The translations under genes and the position numbers were made by a program. Positions 18,801 to 27,959 of a stretch of 64,000 nt of DNA are shown one piece after another. The stretch is from positions 1-64,000 of the forward strand of contig NZ_SZUA01000003.1 in assembly GCF_005239095.1 (NCBI RefSeq), given 5' to 3'. Under the pieces are notes generated by a model. The model made no database searches, was not told the DNA's origin, and worked only from the letters and a program-made list of their open reading frames with translations. Position 1 is the first letter of the stretch; each line of letters opens with the position of its first letter. The DNA is from Luteimonas gilva (GTDB lineage Bacteria > Pseudomonadota > Gammaproteobacteria > Xanthomonadales > Xanthomonadaceae).

Positions 18801-19671
18801 CGTCTTCCGGCGGCAACAGCAAGGCCAGGTCCAGCGCTTCGGTCTTGGCCGAGAAATGCCAGACCGGATCTTCCTTGCCGGTGAAGGTCAGCGAGGCGCG
18901 CAGCGGCGCCGGCGCGTTGCCGGACACGATCACGTCCATCTTCGACAGATCGCCTTGCGCGTTCAGCGACAGCTTCGCCGGCGTGCGCCCGCGCGGCGCG
19001 GGGAAGGTCGCGCTGCCGATCAGATGCGTGCGGTAGTCGCGCTTGGGCATGTAGTCGCCGCTCAGCGCGAAATCGCCGCGGTCGCTGTCGATCGTCAGTC
19101 GTTCCGCATGCACCAAACCGGTGGCGAGGTCGACGCCGCCGCGCAGCTTGCGGATGTCGATGATGTGTTCGCCGCCCTGGCTGATGTCGAAGCCGTCGAT
19201 CACCAGCGAATCGGCCTGGATCGCCAGCGGCATTTCGATATTGGGCAGCGATTCGGGCCAGCTCGGCAGCTTGAACGGCTCGTCGCTCTTGGGCACGTCG
19301 AGCGTCGCGTCGGTCAGCTGCATCGCATCCAAACGCAAGCGCCGGCCGAGCAGCGGGCGGATGTCCGGATCCAGATAGGCGCGTTGCGCGGTGAAATGGA
19401 TCTTGTCCCAGCGGAAATCCAAATCGTGCAGGATCAGCGGCCCGGCCAGCGGACCTTCGACCTTGCTCCAGGTCAGCGACGAATTGGCGGGCAATCGCGC
19501 GATGATCTGCGCCAGCAGCACATCGCGTCCGGCCACGGTCTGCAGCAACCAATACAGCAACACCGCCGCGCCGATCGTCAGCAGCGCGACCGATGCGCCC
19601 GACCAGGCCCAGAATTTTTTGCGCCGGTAGAAACGCCGACGCGGAGCAGGGCCGGACGCGGGCGCGTTCAC
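15841..19671 (-). CDS. tamB: Translocation and assembly module subunit TamB
   Basis: A 1276-residue protein anchored in the inner membrane by one N-terminal span (about residues 20-45, KFWAWSGASVALLTIGAAVL) and otherwise made of repeated beta-strand (AsmA/TamB-like) periplasmic repeats, ending in the conserved DUF490/TamB C-terminal domain (VGKYLSPRLYVGYGVSL...LTLKYLLRKGFDVQIES). TamB spans the periplasm and works with TamA in autotransporter assembly and possibly lipid transport. I chose the GTG at 19671, which overlaps the tamA stop (GTGA). Length is close to the usual 1260 residues. Confidence 0.93.
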   Translation of the reverse strand: MNAPASGPAPRRRFYRRKKFWAWSGASVALLTIGAAVLLYWLLQTVAGRDVLLAQIIARLPANSSLTWSKVEGPLAGPLILHDLDFRWDKIHFTAQRAYLDPDIRPLLGRRLRLDAMQLTDATLDVPKSDEPFKLPSWPESLPNIEMPLAIQADSLVIDGFDISQGGEHIIDIRKLRGGVDLATGLVHAERLTIDSDRGDFALSGDYMPKRDYRTHLIGSATFPAPRGRTPAKLSLNAQGDLSKMDVIVSGNAPAPLRASLTFTGKEDPVWHFSAKTEALDLALLLPPEDGAAASEAQPLSFDLKADGKGGSARLQGRVAQGDMALTLQPSNVKLDDQVLTVAPLVVDAYEGRATLRGTADFAKPEEGKFRFAVNARGFKFGAAPDPAQPKGVAAPVPIAVDADLGIAGQVKDWAAIGNARIARGDQKATVDLDARGDTERATLKTLRAKMPTGTLDANGKIGWTPVLDWDLQAKLAGFDPGYFAPGWDGNVSGQLASKGKQRSPTADGEAGGFDATVDVPSLSGKLRGRPLQGRGKFALHGEQGEGDLALKLGNSKIDAKGKVGDKIDITANLQPLQLDDLLPDAAGTLRGNVLLKGSRDTPDITADLTGSGVKWSGYAAESLSIKGRLPWRGGGGQLAVRGTNVAAGMALDSLRFDARGAIENLELDGDARNAMGAIVLSGNARRTGARWQGTLATLQLTPSKGAAWRLRAPAPFIVNPPSFSLSEACLGAEGGGELCANAIWPQQGVTVKAAALPLTLIQPWLPPNEGRPLLLRGEVSVDGYLKPRGNAWEGKVHVASLDGGLRIGDKTKREIVRYDNFTFDADFDPLKIQARLGTGFKGDGYIDARVATGWDDYAPLTGDIYLNMSRLFWLELFSPDLVRPEGLIEGHVSLSGTRAKPALGGQADLTNFKGELPALGLNLSEGRMRLDAQPDGSARIAGSVKTGEGTLTVDGGLSWYGQATPLQLNIRGENVLVADTPQLRAVANPNLQFGIVDKTMQLRGEVTVPSADIDLERLEMGVSASEDVVVLDPEDPEAAPSSPLDMDLAVVLGDDVNMKGFGLTGKIGGRMQVRARPGREMVANGRLDVDGKYKAYGQQLDITRGELSWNNSIVSDPIVNIRAQRQVGDVTAGIDVTGRAQAPRAAVWSDPAMQRSEAMAYLVLGRSLEGATGGEAQQVDAASAALAAGSGVLASQLGAKLGFDDAGVSQSRALGGSVVGVGKYLSPRLYVGYGVSLVGSGQVLTLKYLLRKGFDVQIESSTVENRASINWRKEK

Positions 19672-21443
19672 AGATCCGCCCCGATGTTCAGATACACCTG
19701 GAACGAGGAGTCCGGATCGTTCAAGCCGCGCGCGATGTCGATGCGCACCGGCCCCACCGGCGATTTCCAGCGCAGGCCGATGCCGACGCCGGTGTGCAGG
19801 TCCGGTGTGTCGTCGAACGCACTGCCGGTATCGACGAACACCGCGCCGCCCCAGTTGCTGCCGTCCAGATAGCGCTCGTATTCGGCGGTGGCGGTGAACA
19901 TGTGCTTGGCGCCGAGCGCGAAATTGTCCGGCGGCGGCGTGCGGGGGCCGACTTCGCGGTAGGCGTAGCCGCGGATGCTGCGGTCGCCGCCGGCGAAGAA
20001 ACGCAGGCTGGGCGGCATCGCGACCAGATCGTCGGTGAGCGTGGTGCCGAACTCGCCGCGCAGGATCAGCCGGCTGTTCTGGTCGATGCCCAGGAACCAG
20101 CGCAGGCTGCCGTACAACTGCGCGAAATTGGCGTCGGAGCCGACGCTTTTCAGGCCGCCGCGCAAAGAAGCGCTGGCGCTGAAGCCGCGGCGCGGAAACA
20201 GCTTGTCGTCCACGTCCACGTAATCGGCGCGCAGTTCGGGATAGAACAGCGTGGAATACTGGTAGATGCGGCGGCCTTCGTCGTCGGTGTCGCCGTAGTT
20301 CCAGCGTTCGCGCAGCGCGTTGATCGAAGCGATCGCGGTGAGCTTGTCGTTGATCTCGCCGCTGCGCGCGGCGCTGAGCTTGATGTTGCGCAGGTCGATG
20401 TAATCGGTCTGCTCGTCGTAGGCGTTGAAGGTGCCGGTGTACCAGCCGTCCAGCCATTTGAAGGCCGGGATGCGGTATTGCGTGGTCAGGCTCTTGCGGT
20501 TCTGCGCGTAGTCGAGTTGGTTGTTGAGCTTATGGCCGCGCGAATTCACGTAGCGGCGTTCGATGCCGGTGCGGAAACCGGCGCCGCTCTCGCTGCCGTA
20601 GCTGAGGCCGACGGTGTAGACGGTGCGCTTGGCGCGCTTCAGGGTCACGTCCACCGGCACCTCGCCGTCGACGGCTTTTTCCGGATGCGGTTCCATGTCG
20701 ATCGAGCTGAAGTAGTCCAGCTTGGTCAGCGATTCGCGCAACCGGTCCAGCTTGCCCTGGTGCCAGTAGCTGCCTTGCTTCCAATACACCAGCGGATCGA
20801 ACAGGCCGGGCTTGAAATAGCCGTCGTGGAAAGTGATCGGGCCCATGTCGTAGCGGCGCCCGCTGTCCCAGGTCAGGTCGATGTCGGCGGCGCGCTCGGC
20901 GCGCGTCACCGACACTTGGCGCTGGGTGAAATCGGCGTCGAAATAGCCGCGGTCGGACAGGCGCCGGGTGATCGCGATCTTGCTGGCTTCGTAGGTCGTG
21001 TGGTCGAACACGTCGCCCGGGCGCGGCTTGAACGCGGCCAGGTCTTCCTTCAGATAACGGTCGTCGCCGCCTTCGCCGCTGATCGCGATGTTGGAGCGCC
21101 GCACCGTCACCGGCTCGCCCTTGTCGACGGCGATGTTGACGGTGAGCCGTTCGCCGTTGCGCGGCGCGTCTACCGTCACTTTCGGCGAGTAGTAGCCAAA
21201 CGGTTCCAGCGCCTGCTTGGTCTGCTTCTCGGCCTGTTCCAGCAGGTATTCCAGCCGCGATTCGCCCTGCGGCTTGCCGATGGTCTCGTACAGGGACAGC
21301 TTGACCTGGATGTTTTCAATGATCGCGGCGTCGGCTTTCTTGTCCAGCCCTTGGATCTGGACCTTGTCGATCGTGCCCCGGGCCTGCGCCTGCGTGGCGG
21401 CGAACGACAGCAGGGCGGCGAGAAGGGCGGGGGACAATCTCAT
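19668..21443 (-). CDS. tamA: Translocation and assembly module subunit TamA
   Basis: A 591-residue Omp85-family outer-membrane protein. A signal peptide (MRLSPALLAALLSFAATQAQA) precedes three POTRA domains (to about residue 250) and a 16-strand barrel with the L6 loop signature RSIRGYAYREVGP. It ends with alternating aromatic beta strands (SSFQVYLNIGADL). The start is the ATG at 21443, not an earlier one, because it begins the signal peptide. It is translationally coupled to tamB and then to the glycosylase gene, so tamA heads a three-gene operon. Confidence 0.93.
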   Translation of the reverse strand: MRLSPALLAALLSFAATQAQARGTIDKVQIQGLDKKADAAIIENIQVKLSLYETIGKPQGESRLEYLLEQAEKQTKQALEPFGYYSPKVTVDAPRNGERLTVNIAVDKGEPVTVRRSNIAISGEGGDDRYLKEDLAAFKPRPGDVFDHTTYEASKIAITRRLSDRGYFDADFTQRQVSVTRAERAADIDLTWDSGRRYDMGPITFHDGYFKPGLFDPLVYWKQGSYWHQGKLDRLRESLTKLDYFSSIDMEPHPEKAVDGEVPVDVTLKRAKRTVYTVGLSYGSESGAGFRTGIERRYVNSRGHKLNNQLDYAQNRKSLTTQYRIPAFKWLDGWYTGTFNAYDEQTDYIDLRNIKLSAARSGEINDKLTAIASINALRERWNYGDTDDEGRRIYQYSTLFYPELRADYVDVDDKLFPRRGFSASASLRGGLKSVGSDANFAQLYGSLRWFLGIDQNSRLILRGEFGTTLTDDLVAMPPSLRFFAGGDRSIRGYAYREVGPRTPPPDNFALGAKHMFTATAEYERYLDGSNWGGAVFVDTGSAFDDTPDLHTGVGIGLRWKSPVGPVRIDIARGLNDPDSSFQVYLNIGADL

Positions 21444-21491
21444 GCCCGCAGGATACCGGGAATGGATGTCGGGCAGAAGGCGGCGCAACCG

Positions 21492-22247
21492 CTATAGGAA
21501 GACTTTGCGGTCCTTGCTCCGCCGCAAGCGGGTGAACTCGCTGAACTCCCAAGGCCGCGTGCCGGCGAACAGGCTGACGCCGTAGCGTTCGCTCGCCGGT
21601 AGATGCAGATCGTCGGCGACGAGGCGATCGAAATCCTTCGCCAGCTGATCCATCAGTGTTTGCAGCTTGAGCACCGAAGCGCGCGACAGCATGCCGCCGA
21701 CGAACAGCATCTTCTCGCCCGGCGCGTCGAAGCGCGTAGCCAGGAATTCGCGCAGCACGCGTTCGCTGAAATAGCGCTGGATCGGGCCGTCCTTGCGCCA
21801 ACCGAAATTGCGCGCGGCGCGGATCCGGATACGGCCGAAAGGATGCAGTTCGATCAGCCCGAGTTTCTCCAGCTTAGCCAGGTGCCGGAACAGTTCCGGT
21901 TCGTCGAAGCGGAAGATGTCGATGATCTCCGGTTGGGTCCAACGGTTCAGCACCAGGTACGACACCAAGAGCAGGGCTGGTTCGGACAGCAGAGCCTTTT
22001 CCTGCGGCTGAGTCATCTGGGTGAGCAGAGGTTGTTGTTGCGCGCTCAACGCGACCAGATCGGAGAATTCCATACCCAGCCAATCGCAGAGGCGCTCGAT
22101 GCGCGCCAGGCTTAGCGTGCCGCGCGAGAACAGGCGTTTGACGCTGGCCTCGCTGATCCGCAGCACCGTGGCTGCGTCGGCATAGGTGCGGCCGCGCTCG
22201 CGCAGCGCGCGTTTGAGGGCGGTATGCAGCGATTTGGCCTGGCTCAT
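21492..22247 (-). CDS. XRE-type helix-turn-helix transcriptional regulator
   Basis: A 251-residue regulator. Residues about 5-60 are a Cro/CI-type helix-turn-helix (TYADAATVLRISEASVKRLF, then TLSLARIERLCDWLGM). The remaining 190 residues include a second helical block resembling a winged helix (LLLVSYLVLNRWTQPEIIDIF, LAKLEKLGLIELHPFGRI) and no known ligand pocket. The gene starts next to a GTATCA-N5-TGATAC operator shared with the divergent desaturase operon, so it probably controls itself and that operon. Confidence 0.82.
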   Translation of the reverse strand: MSQAKSLHTALKRALRERGRTYADAATVLRISEASVKRLFSRGTLSLARIERLCDWLGMEFSDLVALSAQQQPLLTQMTQPQEKALLSEPALLLVSYLVLNRWTQPEIIDIFRFDEPELFRHLAKLEKLGLIELHPFGRIRIRAARNFGWRKDGPIQRYFSERVLREFLATRFDAPGEKMLFVGGMLSRASVLKLQTLMDQLAKDFDRLVADDLHLPASERYGVSLFAGTRPWEFSEFTRLRRSKDRKVFL

Positions 22248-22257
22248 GGGGAAAAAA

Positions 22258-22274
22258 GTATCATTTTTTGATAC
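22258..22274. promoter_or_regulatory. Operator GTATCA-N5-TGATAC
   Basis: A perfect six-base inverted repeat separated by five T lies 11 bases before the regulator start and about 90 bases before the divergent desaturase gene. The geometry (17 bases, centre in an A/T run) fits a dimeric Cro/CI-type repressor. Confidence 0.75.
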
Positions 22275-22363
22275 CAGGGTGGCTAGGAATGGCGATAGCG
22301 ACGAAATAAGTTGCCTGAAAGGCTACCTGGACCGACATTGCGGCCATTCCAAGGGGGTGCGCG

Positions 22364-23077
22364 ATGTCGACGATTTTGTGGGTGCTCGCGGTCGCGGCGG
22401 CGATGATCGCGATCGAATGCCGCCGTCCCGGCAGCGCCTTGCCGCGGGTGCCGGGTTTCTACGCACGGGCCGCGCTGCTCAACTTGGTGCAGGCCGCGAT
22501 CGCCTGGCTGGCGACGATGACCTGGGACCGCTGGCTGCCTGGGCTGAGCCTCTGGCGCCTGGCCTTGCCGACGGTGCCTGCGGCGCTGATGGGCTACGTG
22601 CTGATCACCTTCGTCTATTACTGGTGGCACCGGGCGCGCCACGAATCGCGATTCCTATGGCGCTGGCTGCATCAAGTGCACCACAGCGCCTCGCGCCTGG
22701 AAGTAGCGACCAGCTTTTACAAGCATCCGTTCGAGATCGCGATCAACGGCGCGCTGTCGAGCGCGCTGGTTTATCTGGTCTTGGGCCTGGATCCGGCGGC
22801 GGCGACGCTGGCGGTGACGATGACCGGCCTAGCCGAACTCTTCTACCACTGGAACGTGCGCACGCCGCACTGGCTGGGCTATTTGATCCAGCGCCCGGAA
22901 AGCCACCGCGTGCACCATCAGCGCGGCCGTCACCGCATGAACTATTCCGACCTGCCGCTGTGGGACCTGATGTTCGGCACTTTCCACAATCCGCGCACGA
23001 GTCCGGAGCGTTGCGGATTTTCGGGCGAGCGCGAACGCCAGTTGGGCCGGATGCTGCTGGGGAGGACGCCGCTGTGA
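22364..23077 (+). CDS. Fatty acid hydroxylase / sterol desaturase family protein
   Basis: A 237-residue membrane di-iron protein of the fatty acid hydroxylase superfamily. The histidine clusters that ligate iron are all present: WWHRARHE (HxxxH), HQVHHS (HxxHH), and HRVHHQRGRH in the C-terminal part, along with a further His in LFYHWNVRTPHW. About four membrane spans. Substrates in this family include fatty acids, sterols, carotenoids and alkylglycerols; the one here is unknown. It is the first gene of an operon of three overlapping genes. Confidence 0.88.
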   Translation: MSTILWVLAVAAAMIAIECRRPGSALPRVPGFYARAALLNLVQAAIAWLATMTWDRWLPGLSLWRLALPTVPAALMGYVLITFVYYWWHRARHESRFLWRWLHQVHHSASRLEVATSFYKHPFEIAINGALSSALVYLVLGLDPAAATLAVTMTGLAELFYHWNVRTPHWLGYLIQRPESHRVHHQRGRHRMNYSDLPLWDLMFGTFHNPRTSPERCGFSGERERQLGRMLLGRTPL

Positions 23078-23571
23078 GCGCGTTGCGCATCAACATCGCC
23101 GCCGCCGTTTTGATCGTGCTGGCCGTGGCCCAGCCTATCGCCGACATCGCGGCCATGCCCAAGCTGAAAGCGGCGTTGGCCGCGACCCAGGCGGCGCCCG
23201 CGATGAAAGTGTTCACCGCGCAACAGGGTTTCGAAACCTATGCGGCGCGTTATTTCGTTTCGTGGCGCGCGCCGGACGGCAGCGCGCGCCGCGTCGAACT
23301 GACGCCGGAGATTTATGGCCGCATGCAAGGTCCGTACAACCGGCGCAACGTGTACGGCGCGGCATTGTCCTACGGGCCGGTACTGCGCAGTTCGCCGTTG
23401 ACGAAGCCGATGGCCGACAGCGTCGCAAATTACGCCTTCTGCGAACCGGGCGGTCTGTTGCGCGAACTGCGCCTGACCGAACACCGGCCCGGCGGCGCGA
23501 CGATCGAACTGGCGCCGCGCCGCGCGCCGCAACGCGACTACGAACTCGCCTGGAGCGTGTCCTGTGACTGA
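23074..23571 (+). CDS. Membrane-anchored hypothetical protein
   Basis: A 165-residue protein starting with GTG that overlaps the previous stop (GTGA). Residues 5-25 are a signal anchor (INIAAAVLIVLAVAQPIADI); the rest would lie in the periplasm and contains two cysteines (FCEPGG and the C-terminal SCD). No family recognised. Its coupling on both sides (the next gene starts eight bases before its stop) implies a common role with the hydroxylase and the DCC protein. Confidence 0.7.
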   Translation: MSALRINIAAAVLIVLAVAQPIADIAAMPKLKAALAATQAAPAMKVFTAQQGFETYAARYFVSWRAPDGSARRVELTPEIYGRMQGPYNRRNVYGAALSYGPVLRSSPLTKPMADSVANYAFCEPGGLLRELRLTEHRPGGATIELAPRRAPQRDYELAWSVSCD

Positions 23572-24772
23572 TCCGCTGCGTACCTACGGACAGTACCGCC
23601 TGATCCGCATCCTTTTGGGCGGCTATCTGCTCGCGCATTTCCTGCAGCTGCTGCCGTGGGGCGCGGAAGTGTTCGCGCAGGGCGGAGCCGTCGCCCGCGC
23701 CGAGTTGAGCCCGCTGATGGGCGTGCTGCCCAATCCTTTGTCTTGGAGCGATGCGCCAGGGATGGCGACCTTGCTGTTGTGCTTGGGCGCGGCGGCTTCG
23801 ATCGCGCTGATCGTCGGCCGCGCCAGCCGCTTCGGCGCCGTGCTCGCCGCCTGCGTTTTGGCTTGGCTGTACGCGCGCAACCCGCTGATCGCCAATCCCA
23901 GTTTGCCGGTGGTCGGCTGGATGCTGTTGTTCCACGCTTGCCTGCCTCTGCCGCGCACGCTGGAAGAACGCGCCGCATGGCGCATCCCGCAGCCGATGGT
24001 CGTCGCCTCGTGGGTGCTGCTGGCGGCGGCCTATACCTACAGCGGGTACACCAAGCTGCTCAGCCCGAGCTGGGTGTCGGGGGATGCGATCGGCTACGTG
24101 CTGCAGAATCCGCTGGCCCGCGACCATGCCTTGCGCGAAGCGCTCGCCGGCCAGCAAGGCTTGCTGCGCGCGCTCACCTGGGGCGTGCTGTATCTGGAGT
24201 TGTTGTTCGCGCCGCTAGCCTTGTCCTCGCGGCTGCGGCCTTGGCTGTGGCTGGGTATGCTCGGCGCTCAATTCGGGTTCCTCGCGTTCCTGCGCTTCGC
24301 CGATCTGACTTTTCCGATGCTGCTGATCCACCTGCTGACCTTCGATCCGCGCTGGCTGCCGGGCCGGGTCGCGCAGGCGACGCTGTACTACGACGGCGAG
24401 TGCGGTTTCTGCCATCGCTTGATCCGCTTCGCGGCGCTGGAAGACGCCCGCGGGCTGATCCGCTTCGCGCCGCTGCAGAGTCGCGATGGCGCGGACAATT
24501 CGCTCGTCTTGCCGGCCGGACGCCGCGGCGACACCATCGTGCTGCGCAGCGCCGACGGCGACATCGCCATGCGCTCCGACGCGGTCATCGAAACGCTGCT
24601 CAGGCTCGGCGGCCTGTGGACGGTTTGCGGCGCGATCCTGGTGCTGGTGCCGCATCCGCTGCGCGATATCGGTTACGGCGCGGTCGGCCGAATTCGCCGG
24701 GCATTGGCGCCGAAACCGCAGGCGCTGTGTCCTATGCTGCCGGTAGGTTTGCAGGCGCGGTGGTTGGCGTAG
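23564..24772 (+). CDS. HTTM-like membrane protein fused to DCC thiol-disulfide domain
   Basis: A 402-residue fusion starting with GTG. Residues 10-265 hold about six to eight membrane spans similar to HTTM/DoxX-type proteins. Residues 273-375 form a DCC (DUF393) domain with YYDGECGFCHRL, where Cys280 and Cys283 form the thioredoxin-like CxxC. DCC proteins are predicted thiol-disulfide oxidoreductases. The operon with a fatty acid hydroxylase suggests a membrane lipid redox or modification step, which is inference. The stop codon lies within a bidirectional hairpin. Confidence 0.8.
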   Translation: MTDPLRTYGQYRLIRILLGGYLLAHFLQLLPWGAEVFAQGGAVARAELSPLMGVLPNPLSWSDAPGMATLLLCLGAAASIALIVGRASRFGAVLAACVLAWLYARNPLIANPSLPVVGWMLLFHACLPLPRTLEERAAWRIPQPMVVASWVLLAAAYTYSGYTKLLSPSWVSGDAIGYVLQNPLARDHALREALAGQQGLLRALTWGVLYLELLFAPLALSSRLRPWLWLGMLGAQFGFLAFLRFADLTFPMLLIHLLTFDPRWLPGRVAQATLYYDGECGFCHRLIRFAALEDARGLIRFAPLQSRDGADNSLVLPAGRRGDTIVLRSADGDIAMRSDAVIETLLRLGGLWTVCGAILVLVPHPLRDIGYGAVGRIRRALAPKPQALCPMLPVGLQARWLA

Positions 24773-24795
24773 GGTGGGCCTTGGCCCACCCTACG
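24768..24795. terminator. Bidirectional terminator hairpin
   Basis: Thirteen-base perfect arms (CGTAGGGTGGGCC and its complement) separated by TT lie exactly between two convergent genes. Both stop codons are inside the arms. It resembles a repeat common in this bacterial family rather than a classical T-tailed terminator. Confidence 0.75.
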
Positions 24796-26830
24796 CCGAC
24801 AGATGCTCGATCGCGGCGACGCTGCCCAGCCGATCCGCAAGGCGCTTCAGCAAAGCGAGTCGATTGCCGCGCACGGCCGGGTCGTCCGCGTTCACCATGA
24901 CGCCGTCGAAGAAGGCGTCGACTTGCGGGCGCAGGCGCGCGAGGCGGCCGAGCACGGCGACGTAATCGCGCTTGGCCAGGGCGTGGTCGGTGTCGGCGAT
25001 GGCTTGGGCCACCGCGTCGTGCAGTTCGCGTTCGGCCGGTTCGGAGAACAACTTCGCGTCGACGCTGTCCGGAATGGCGCCTTCGGCTTTCTTCAGGATA
25101 TTGCGGATGCGCTTGTTGGCGGCGGCGAGGGCTTCGGCTTCGGGGAGTCTCGAGAATTCGGCGATCGCTTTGAGGCGGCTGTCGAAGTCCGGCAGCGACG
25201 TCGGCGCCGACCGCAGCGCGTTGGCGACCGATTCGAACTGCTGCGGGGTGTAGCCCTGGTCGGCGTAATAGCCGCGCAAGCGATCGAGCACGAATTCGAC
25301 GACTTCGCCGTCGGCGCGCGCGGCCAGATCGATGCCGATGCCGCCTTCGATCAAAGTGCGCGCCAAGCCCAATGCGTTGCGGCGCAGCGCGAAAGGATCC
25401 TTGTTGCCGGTCGGCTTCAAGCCGGCCTGGAAACCGCCGGAAAGCGTATCCAGCCTTTCCGCGATGGCGACGGCCTTGCCCAGCGGCGACGGCGCGATCG
25501 CATCGCCCGCGAACCGCGGCATATAAGCCTCGTCGATCGCATGGGCGACCTCCAGCGGCTCGTTCTCGACGGCGGCGTAATAGCGTCCCGCGATGCCCTG
25601 CAACTCCGGGAATTCGTTCACCAAACGCGACTGCAGATCCGCTTTCGACAATTCCGCCGCGCGCCGCACGAGTTTCGGGTCGACGCCGACTTCGCCGGCG
25701 ATGGCTTCCGCCAGCGCCGCCACGCGCGCGACTTTGTCGGCGACGGTGCCGAGCTTGGCCTGGTAGGTCACGGTTTTCAGGCCTTCGTTCATCGAAGCCA
25801 GGCCTTGCTTCATGTCCTCGACGAAGAAGAACTTGGCGTCGGCGAAGCGCGGGCGGATCACGCGTTCGTAGCCCTTGCGGATCTCGGCTTCGTCCTTGGA
25901 TTCGATGTTGGCGATGCCGATGAAGTTTTCGGTCAGCTTGCCGCTTTCGTCCAGCAAGGGGAAAAACTTTTGGTTGCTCTCCATCGTTGCGATCAGTGCT
26001 TCCTGCGGGACCGCAAGAAACTCATGTTCGAACGAACACAGGACAGGAGCGGGCCACTCGACTAGGCAATTGACCTGTTCGAGATTGTCGTCGTCGATTC
26101 GCGGAGTGCGTCCAATCAAGCCCGCCATCGTAGTTACGGTAGTCACGATGCGCTCGCGGCGCTCGTCCGGATCGGCCAGCACCTTGGCGCCGCGCAGCGC
26201 GTCCAGATAATCGCCGGGCTGGTTGATCCACACCGGCTTGTCGTGCATGAAGCGATGGCCGCGGCTCATCCGGTCGGACTTCGCGCCGAGCACGGCGCCC
26301 TCGATCACGTCCTTGCCCAGCAGCATCACCAGCCAATGCACCGGCCGGGCGAAGGCGTAGTCGTGATCGCCCCAGCGCATCGGCTTGGGGATCGGCATCG
26401 CCGCGATCGCCTCGCCGGCGATGTCGGGCAGCAGATCGCGGGTGCGCGCGCCGGGCTTGACCGCGCGATGCACGAAGCGCTCGCCCTTGGCGTCGCTGGT
26501 CTTCTCCAACTGCGTCCACTCGACGCCGGACTTCTGCGCGAAACCTTGCAAGGCCTTGGTCGGCTCGCCGTTCGCGTCGAGCGCGATGTTGAGATAGGGG
26601 CCGAGCACTTCGGATTTCTGTTCCGGCTGCTCGAGCGCGACGCCCGGCAACAGCGCGGCCAGGCGGCGCGGCGCGTATAGCGGCTTGGCGCCTTCGCGAT
26701 CGAAAGCGATGCCGCGTTTGGCCAGGCCGTCGATCACGTTGTCGAAGAAGGCCTGGGCCAGGCCGGGCAGGGCCTTGACCGGAAGTTCTTCGGTGCCTAG
26801 TTCGATCAACAGCGGTTGCATCTGGCTCAT
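24791..26830 (-). CDS. glyS: Glycyl-tRNA synthetase beta subunit
   Basis: A 679-residue protein, close to the usual 690. It opens with the family signature [15 protein letters not shown], then RRLAALL and [11 protein letters not shown], and later [12 protein letters not shown]-like and the [10 protein letters not shown] block typical of GlyS; the C-terminal DALR anticodon-binding region covers the last 110 residues. With GlyQ it forms the alpha2-beta2 enzyme that charges tRNA-Gly. It is downstream of glyQ with a 118-base gap that has been invaded by a repeat. Confidence 0.97.
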   Translation of the reverse strand: MSQMQPLLIELGTEELPVKALPGLAQAFFDNVIDGLAKRGIAFDREGAKPLYAPRRLAALLPGVALEQPEQKSEVLGPYLNIALDANGEPTKALQGFAQKSGVEWTQLEKTSDAKGERFVHRAVKPGARTRDLLPDIAGEAIAAMPIPKPMRWGDHDYAFARPVHWLVMLLGKDVIEGAVLGAKSDRMSRGHRFMHDKPVWINQPGDYLDALRGAKVLADPDERRERIVTTVTTMAGLIGRTPRIDDDNLEQVNCLVEWPAPVLCSFEHEFLAVPQEALIATMESNQKFFPLLDESGKLTENFIGIANIESKDEAEIRKGYERVIRPRFADAKFFFVEDMKQGLASMNEGLKTVTYQAKLGTVADKVARVAALAEAIAGEVGVDPKLVRRAAELSKADLQSRLVNEFPELQGIAGRYYAAVENEPLEVAHAIDEAYMPRFAGDAIAPSPLGKAVAIAERLDTLSGGFQAGLKPTGNKDPFALRRNALGLARTLIEGGIGIDLAARADGEVVEFVLDRLRGYYADQGYTPQQFESVANALRSAPTSLPDFDSRLKAIAEFSRLPEAEALAAANKRIRNILKKAEGAIPDSVDAKLFSEPAERELHDAVAQAIADTDHALAKRDYVAVLGRLARLRPQVDAFFDGVMVNADDPAVRGNRLALLKRLADRLGSVAAIEHLSA

Positions 26831-26857
26831 GTGCGGCTCTTTGTGCTTTGCTTCTTC

Positions 26858-26981
26858 CTTCTCCCTGCGGGAGAAGGTGCCCGAAGGGCGGATGAGGGTG
26901 CGGACGAGCTGCGTCTGGATCCGATCGCAGCGTCGCTTCGCCGAACCCTCACCCCAACCCCTCTCCCGGTGGGAGAGGGGC
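26858..26981. repeat. Intergenic repeat, family C (copy 3)
   Basis: CTTCTCCCTGCGGGAGAAGG, then CCCGAAGGGCGGATGAGGGT, and at the right CCTCTCCCGGTGGGAGAGG. It is the reverse-oriented form of the element before mnmG. It lies inside the glyQ-glyS operon and supplies the last codons and stop of glyQ. Confidence 0.8.
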
Positions 26982-27866
26982 TTTCGATCCCGGAAAACCG
27001 AGCTTCTCGCGCTGTGCGTAATACGCTTCGGCTACCGCTTGCGACAGTTTGCGCACGCGCAGGATGTAGCGCTGGCGTTCGGTCACCGAGATCGCGCGGC
27101 GCGCGTCGAGCAGGTTGAAGCTGTGCGAAGCCTTGCAGACCTGGTCGTAGGCCGGCAACGGCAGGCCCAGTTCGACCAGCTTCAGGGCTTCCTTTTCGCA
27201 GGCGTCGAAGCGATGGAACAGCTCGGCCACGTCGGCGTGCTCGAAGTTGTACGCGGACTGCTCGACTTCGTTCTGGTGATAGACGTCGCGGTAGGTCACC
27301 GCGCCCTGCGGGCCGTGCGTCCAGACCAGGTCGAACACGTTGTCGACGTTCTGCAGATACATGCACAGCCGTTCCAGGCCGTAGGTGATCTCGCCGGTCA
27401 CCGGTTTGCATTCGATGCCGCCGGCCTGCTGGAAATAGGTGAACTGGGTGACTTCCATCCCGTTCAACCACACTTCCCAGCCCAGGCCCCAGGCGCCGAG
27501 CGTCGGCGATTCCCAGTTGTCTTCGACGAAACGCAGGTCGTGCACCAGCGGATCGATGCCCAGCGCCACCAGCGAACCGAGATACAGCTCCTGGATGTTG
27601 TCGGGATTGGGCTTCATCACCACCTGATATTGGTAGTAACGCTGCAGGCGGTTCGGGTTCTCGCCGTAACGGCCGTCGGTGGGGCGGCGGCAGGGCTGCA
27701 CGTAGGCCGCATTCCACGGCTCGGGGCCGAGCGCGCGCAGGAAAGTGGCCGGATGGAAGGTGCCGGCGCCGACTTCCAGATCCAGCGGCTGGATCAGTAC
27801 GCAGCCCTGTTCCGCCCAATAGGCGTTGAGGCGCTGGATCAACTGCTGGAAAGTGGGTCCGGGCAT
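26949..27866 (-). CDS. glyQ: Glycyl-tRNA synthetase alpha subunit
   Basis: A 305-residue class II aminoacyl-tRNA synthetase subunit that carries the active site for glycine and ATP. Signatures seen: [38 protein letters not shown] and [16 protein letters not shown]. The C-terminus (about [12 protein letters not shown]) reads into the intergenic repeat and is probably not part of the conserved fold. The ATG at 27866 starts the conserved [10 protein letters not shown] block. It is transcribed before glyS. Confidence 0.96.
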   Translation of the reverse strand: MPGPTFQQLIQRLNAYWAEQGCVLIQPLDLEVGAGTFHPATFLRALGPEPWNAAYVQPCRRPTDGRYGENPNRLQRYYQYQVVMKPNPDNIQELYLGSLVALGIDPLVHDLRFVEDNWESPTLGAWGLGWEVWLNGMEVTQFTYFQQAGGIECKPVTGEITYGLERLCMYLQNVDNVFDLVWTHGPQGAVTYRDVYHQNEVEQSAYNFEHADVAELFHRFDACEKEALKLVELGLPLPAYDQVCKASHSFNLLDARRAISVTERQRYILRVRKLSQAVAEAYYAQREKLGFPGSKAPLPPGEGLG

Positions 27867-27959
27867 CGTGGTCCTGGTGCGGGGCGCGAACGGCGGCGGC
27901 GAGGGCCGGTTAGTATACGGGTCGGTCCGCTCCGGACCGGCGTTCTAGCTCGTCAGGAC

